DNA of 64,000 nucleotides from contig NC_135552.1 in the NCBI RefSeq assembly GCF_964340395.1, positions 5,379,981 to 5,443,980 on the forward strand. The letters run 5' to 3'. The stretch comes from Glandiceps talaboti. Taxonomy: Eukaryota; Hemichordata; Enteropneusta; Spengelidae. Shown in pieces: positions 59,457 through 64,000 of this stretch. Under the pieces are notes generated by a model. It was not told the DNA's origin. It saw nothing but the letters and a program-made list of their open reading frames with translations, and searched no databases. The position numbers and the translations under genes are program-made. Numbering within the stretch: position 1 is the first letter of the stretch; every line of letters begins with the position of its first letter.

Positions 59457-60686
59457 AATTAAACAAAAAGTAACTTGTCCCATAATTCCACCATATGGGA
59501 TCTGAAATACTGTAAATCACATGTACATCTAATTATGCTGTTACAACTTACTGAAAGTCGTCTTCTCAAACTAAACACTTGCTTTCTCATCAGGGCATCA
59601 AACGAATACATTATATTCGGTACGAACATAGAGCTTGCACTACTTCGTTTATCATAATCTAACAATAGGCGTGCAGCATGCATTGTTATATGCAACTTTC
59701 AATTTTCCCATTAACCTTTCCGTATGATTGAGCCATAGTGGCCCTCCATACAACTGTTAGCAGTATGTTTTAAACAAAATGCACTTCACATTAAAGGTAC
59801 ATTTTGAGAATTTTCTCATAAGCATATTAGCAGATATATAAAAAGATCTGATCTGCCGTTCAATGTCATCATCGTCTCCAAAGTTATTAGTCAACAAGAA
59901 ACCCAGATGTTTTTTCTTAGCAACAACCCCTAGTCTAACTCCATTCAAGTATATTGAAGGAATACGACGAATCTTAGTTTGAGCTAGAGTAACACACATA
60001 CAATTGGTCTTCTTGCTGTTAAATAAAAAGTCTTGAGTTTCACCATAGGTACTGCATATATTAATCAGTTTCTGTGTTCCCTTGGCAGAAGGACTTATAA
60101 GACAAATATCATCTGCGTACATTAAATGATTTATGAAAATACCTCCAATATTACAACCTGTTTTCGAGTTACACAACAGAACACTTAAATAATCAACGTA
60201 AACATTAAAAAGCTTTGGGGATACAATCCCACCCTGTTTTACACCATTAGTGACTGTAAAGCCACCAGAAGTATATGCACCCCATCGAATAACGATGTGT
60301 TGTGTCCTATACCAAGTAACAAGAAATCTAACAAAAAACACAGGGACATTACGTTGAATCAGCTTTATAAAGAGGGTCCAATGGTTGACTCTGTCAAATG
60401 CTTTAGATGCATCCATAAAAGTAACGAATACATTACTTCCGTGATTTCTGTAATAATTGACAGTTTCCTTTAACACAAAAACACACATATCAGTCGAGTG
60501 ACCTGATTTGAATCCAAAATGATGGTGAGTTGTCCCGAGATAAGATTCAATATGTTTCAACAAGACTAATTCAAGGAGCTTTGAAGTTACAGTAGAAAGA
60601 GCAATCGGACGATAATTATTGCTGTCAGTAATATTACCATTCTTTATCGTATTTATTATCGTAAAAGGTTGAAATACTTTCAACAT
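59457..60686 (-). pseudogene. Non-LTR retrotransposon reverse transcriptase, 5'-truncated and broken
   Basis: The main frame (59757-60686, 309 residues) carries most of an RT domain in the usual order: NYRPIAL (24-30), FGFKSGHSTD (57-66), catalytic FMDASKAFD (90-98), KQGGIVSP (150-157), YADD (190-193) and KKHLGF. It resembles jockey/CR1-group LINEs. The endonuclease region is missing because the copy begins just before the first RT motif. A TAA (59757-59759) interrupts the frame; the same frame stays coding-like beyond it, and after a frameshift near 59670 the C-terminal region continues in a second frame down to 59459. It cannot make a full protein. It lies about 275 bp upstream of paralogue B and is absent from the matching place in unit A. 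Confidence 0.85.
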
Positions 60687-61019
60687 GTTTCGAGTTTTTG
60701 CAGTGAATACCTTTACAACTTATTCGGAGGAATGGATATCTTTTATTGAAATAGTTCACATAGGTGTCAAGACAGTAGGACGTATACACTAATATTGTAT
60801 GTTTGGAGATGTCATTCAAGTTAAACTTTAGTGTCCTTTGTTTCATGTCTATCATAATTATGCATGCGCTCATATCCTATGTGTGACTTATTGTGATGTA
60901 ATTATTGTAACGACCATAGCGTCGCAGATTCAAGACTTGGGGTTTGACCGCAGACAGAGCTGAGAGCACATGTCTCTCCTGTCTCATATGCAGTTTATCC
61001 ATGTACTAAAATAGTAAAG
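60687..61019. other. Non-coding DNA, no gene seen
   Basis: Nothing recognised; the 79-codon minus frame here has no RT motif. Confidence 0.4.
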
Positions 61020-62255
61020 TTTCGATACCATGCTTGTACAGACATGTAATGACAAACGTCGTTTGTTTTGTCAAACGTGTTTATTGTGTTTTGTGAATAA
61101 CATATTCATCAACCTGTTCTACTTAGTAAAGAGTAATTATCAACGACCCCGAGGCTCAATCTTGGTAATTTTATGTTACTTATAAAAACCTGTAGTACGA
61201 GTCACCCCTATGTTTATAGAAGTTGGAATAGGCAGCTCATAACGGTCAGGTTTATCAAAATATTGCGGCCTTAATTAAAAGGTACCAAATAAATGACATA
61301 GATAGATTTCATTAAAGATCATCTAGATGATATTTTACAATCAAGTTCATTAAAAATGATAGTGAATGCACAGTAAGCACTGATCCACAAATTGGCTTAT
61401 CCGATTCTGAGCGCCGAATGGGTTCGTTGCGTAAATACATGTCTTGAATTGAATTGAATGATACATTCCCTGAACAATGTATCTCAACAAATACAGATGT
61501 AGTATTTTACTCCCAAAGAGATACATAAACGCATACATATTACACTTCTATGCAAGACAGGCTGACGGTCATATTTGTCATAGCAAAAGCATGTTTTGCG
61601 AATTTTACAGAAAACATACCATTACGCTTTTATTGATTAAGCTTTTAGTGTATCGGGAGATGAATATCAATAAAATGTGTGTGTGTGTTTTGAAGAAGCC
61701 TCTAAAACTGTTAATAGAGCTTAGTAAAGTATCCACCATCAAGTGATGACGTAACAAAGAAATAATTATGAGAATGCCTTGAAAGTGTTTTCATTGATAT
61801 ACTATTGTCTCATAAATATATTTACCTAATACAAGATATGTTGTTAAAGTAGAACTGTATGCTTATTTAAAACCCATCTTCTCTCAGCCGACATACGTAT
61901 TAATATTTATGCAACTAAACACATAACCTGTATAACCCGAAGTCTATTGGGAGGGAGGGGGGAAGGGAGGAAGGGATGCTGGGATAGAGAGAGTACAAAA
62001 AATAAAAACCTTTTTGTACTGAGCAATTCGATACATCAATGATTGGCAAATAGGTACTAGGTCCAATTCCTGTCGCCTGGGGGCGAAACTGCTAATAATA
62101 ACAGTAATGAAGTGAAATGTCCAGTTGTATGTATAATATATTTTTGCCCCAAATTGTCATTGCTTAAACTAATTTTGTATGGTGCAATACAACATGGCAC
62201 TCACGTGTCAAATATGATGTTTAACTTTTCCATCATAGAAAGCTATAGTTATCTA
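61020..62255. repeat. Duplicated non-coding flank, unit B
   Basis: Collinear with 55540-56395, with several indels (unit B is about 380 bp longer). Shared blocks include ACCATGCTTGTACAGACA, CTCATAACGGTCAG, AATAAATGACATAGATAGAT, GATACATTCCCTGAACAATG, GATTGGCAAA, CAATTCCTGTCGCC and TGGTGCAATA. Confidence 0.75.
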
Positions 62256-62373
62256 GATCTCTTCATAATAAATATTCATATTGTTAAAATTATTGGAAGG
62301 TTTATATTATTATTGCCATAAAATGGAAAAGAAAACAGCAGCGACAATAAAGAAACAAAGATACAAAACAAAA

Positions 62374-62408
62374 ACAAACAAACAAACAAACAAACAAACA
62401 AACAAACA
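62374..62408. repeat. (AAAC)n microsatellite
   Basis: About nine units. Confidence 0.9.
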
Positions 62409-62569
62409 CATAAATAAACCAAAAATGAGGAACAATAAAGGAACCGAAGAACAGAAGGTAAATGACGTGAAGATTCAGCATGATAGGACATTGATACGAT
62501 AATTGTAATGCGATGATCGTTTTAGCCTTTTATATATTTTTAGGAAGCCATTTTCTGTGAGTTTTATTT

Positions 62570-63270
62570 AGACGTGCATCAGTTGAAAAAGATATAGAAT
62601 TCTGCATAGACGAAAACCTTTCCTTTTCAACGCATCTCAGCAACAAAGTCAACAAGGCCAACTCCATTATGGGGCTTATAAGAAGAACATATGAACACCT
62701 AGATAAAAGCTCTCGTGAGACCCCATGTTGAATATGCAAATCAAGTACGGGCACCAATTCTTAAGAAACATGAAATAGAAGTGGAAAATGTACAAGGCAG
62801 AGCTACAAAGTTAATACCCGGCTTTAGAGACCTCTCCTATGAAGACAGGTTAAAGGAACTAAACTTACCAACACTGAAATACAGACGGGTCAGAGGTGAC
62901 AAGACAGAGATATACAAGATCCTATCTGGGAAATATGACAGCGAAGTTTGCAACTTTATCAAACTACGCAAGACAAGATATGACACTAGAGGACACAGTA
63001 CAAACATTGAAAAACAATTTACAAGAATAAATATTAGAAAATACTCATTCATAGAAGTGTGGACTTATGGAATAGCCTACCCAATGCCGTTCAGAACAAT
63101 TCAGACATTTGAAAAGAGACTAGACCAACTATGGAAGGATCAACCCTTTAAATTTAACATGTAAGAAAATATACCCTCTCATAGACAAAATCAAACAGAA
63201 CTGACATAGAGGCCCAGCAAGTCCTGCAGTCAGAAGAGGACCTGCAAGTACCTGTATCTACATTGCTATT
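62570..63270 (+). mobile_element. CR1-like LINE 3' fragment (RT C-terminal region and 3' UTR)
   Basis: Two frames are joined by a lesion near 62700. The first (about 62580-62703) carries DENLSFSTHLSNKVNKANS and GLIRRTYEHLD, the stretch after the RT fingers-palm in CR1/L2-type elements. The second (about 62709-63164) carries RPHVEYANQV, ATKLIPGFRDLSYEDRLKEL, RGDKTEIYKIL and a C-terminal FEKRLDQLWKD, and ends at a natural-looking stop. A short segment between EHLD and KALVRPH is missing. The rest of the element to the 5' side is absent, as expected for incomplete target-primed insertion. The 3' UTR seems to run to about 63270, where a tyrosine-recombinase relic begins on the other strand. Confidence 0.8.
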
Positions 63271-63998
63271 AGCTGCTGCTGTGGTGCCGCCGGCTCTAAG
63301 CTATGCGTTCTGAACTTCTTAATGTCCTAACAAATGGATTGATACCTTGGTGCATAATTTATTGGGTGGTTGTATAAGAAATGCCCAAGTATAGATGTGG
63401 TACATGCCTTTTTTTCGTTGACTTTAGTCGACGAATCAAAGGGTTACTAGAACTTGGCGGATCACCCAACTTAGCAATAAATCACTATATATTGGCGGAA
63501 CTCGCGATATTAATTGTATGGCCTTCTCTTATTTGGTCATTCTTGTATTTATGAACTTGAATTTCCATGTGTGTATCCTTAAATATAATATCTCTAATGG
63601 TGATGTGTAAGAGCTCGTCGATTCGCATGAAACCTGCATACAAAAGCAAACACATACAAAGAAGCCTTAAATCTGCTAAGCTAGCCTGCTGACCGCCTTT
63701 GGAAGCTACCAATGCAGTTAAAGTATCTAATTCAACTGGTTGCTTGGGAGTGCTGGGTTTCGCTATGAACCTTTTGCTTCCTACTAGGGTGACTTGAACC
63801 ATAGGGTGTCTAGTTGGAGACTCCATGCCTGCCATATCATGAGCCCATTTGATTCTGTATAAGTCAGACTGTATGGGGGTGGCATTTGCGAGGTTACTAG
63901 TAAATGTCGAAGATATAATTCTACCTGTAAAAGTTTCGCTGGAATGAATGGCAATGAAGAGTCTCTCCAATGTTTCACAGCCCAAAAAATCACACCAT
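63271..63998 (-). pseudogene. Tyrosine-recombinase element relic (Crypton/DIRS/Ngaro-like), runs off the right edge
   Basis: The longest frame (63485-63985) holds YRIKWAHDMAG and a catalytic-domain start with AGFMRIDELL, whose Arg is the expected box I residue (codon at 63623-63625), followed by KYKNDQIREG with the expected lysine region. An N-terminal SAM-like stretch, LQVELYLRHLLVTSQMPPP, lies in another frame and joins at about 63874. A stop at 63485-63487 ends the frame before the second half of the domain. Near 63294-63305 a HSL motif appears, but the following Arg-Ala-Gly-Gly stretch is out of frame by one base. The catalytic Tyr is not found. At least three lesions plus the LINE junction make it inactive. 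Sequence type alone does not separate Crypton from DIRS or Ngaro origin, since no RT is visible with it. Confidence 0.78.
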
Positions 63999-64000
63999 TT

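Noticed and set aside
59757-60686. Active LINE ORF2
   Set aside because: Catalytic motifs are intact, but the copy is 5'-truncated and has an internal stop and a frameshift.

Overview
The window looks like animal nuclear DNA, most likely from a marine invertebrate. It is AT-rich and gene-sparse, introns are of the GT-AG type, and it is full of short tandem repeats, foldback elements, MITE-like repeats and decayed non-LTR and tyrosine-recombinase retroelements. I cannot fix the phylum from sequence alone. A glycine-rich-domain (GRDP/DUF1399) gene beside SLC35G-like transporters, and YR and CR1-type relics, would fit a cephalochordate, hemichordate or lophotrochozoan. Nothing suggests prokaryotic or viral DNA.

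Layout. From 1 to 35.8 kb I find no protein-coding gene I can defend. This part holds microsatellites ((AT)n, (CT)n, (ATGT)n, (TGTC)n, compound ATTC/ATCC/ACTC), a tRNA-derived SINE candidate near 3.4 kb, a nearly perfect 470-bp palindrome at 7.05-7.52 kb, and several repeat families with copies elsewhere in the window. From 35.86 to 37.64 kb there is a 1.8-kb repeat element whose core is an array of about 147-bp monomers, most of them carrying an octamer (ATGCAAAT). It stops about 105 bp before the first identifiable exon of the only complete multi-exon gene: a GRDP-family protein of 787 residues in three coding exons (37764-39247, 39707-39860, 40777-41502), ending in a Cys-Gly-Gly repeat tail. 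Its two introns follow phase 2 and phase 0 exon ends, and intron 2 carries two foldback repeats.

From 43 to 51 kb there are more repeats: a third MITE copy, and a third copy of the 147-bp element with a foreign core. From 51.7 to 62.3 kb lies a tandem segmental duplication. Two minus-strand, single-exon paralogues of an SLC35G-like (EamA/DMT) transporter, 357 and 350 residues, are each followed on the upstream side by homologous non-coding DNA. The two copies later diverged by insertions: a foldback in unit A and a truncated LINE reverse transcriptase in unit B. The C-terminal halves of the two genes are much more alike than the N-terminal halves, which suggests gene conversion. The window ends with a 5'-truncated CR1-like LINE fragment (plus strand) apparently inserted into a decayed tyrosine-recombinase element (minus strand) that runs off the right edge.

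The genes do not form a pathway. The points of interest are the animal GRDP gene with its repeat-derived upstream array, the converted transporter pair, and the set of non-autonomous palindromic elements. All alignments were done by eye, so identities are approximate.
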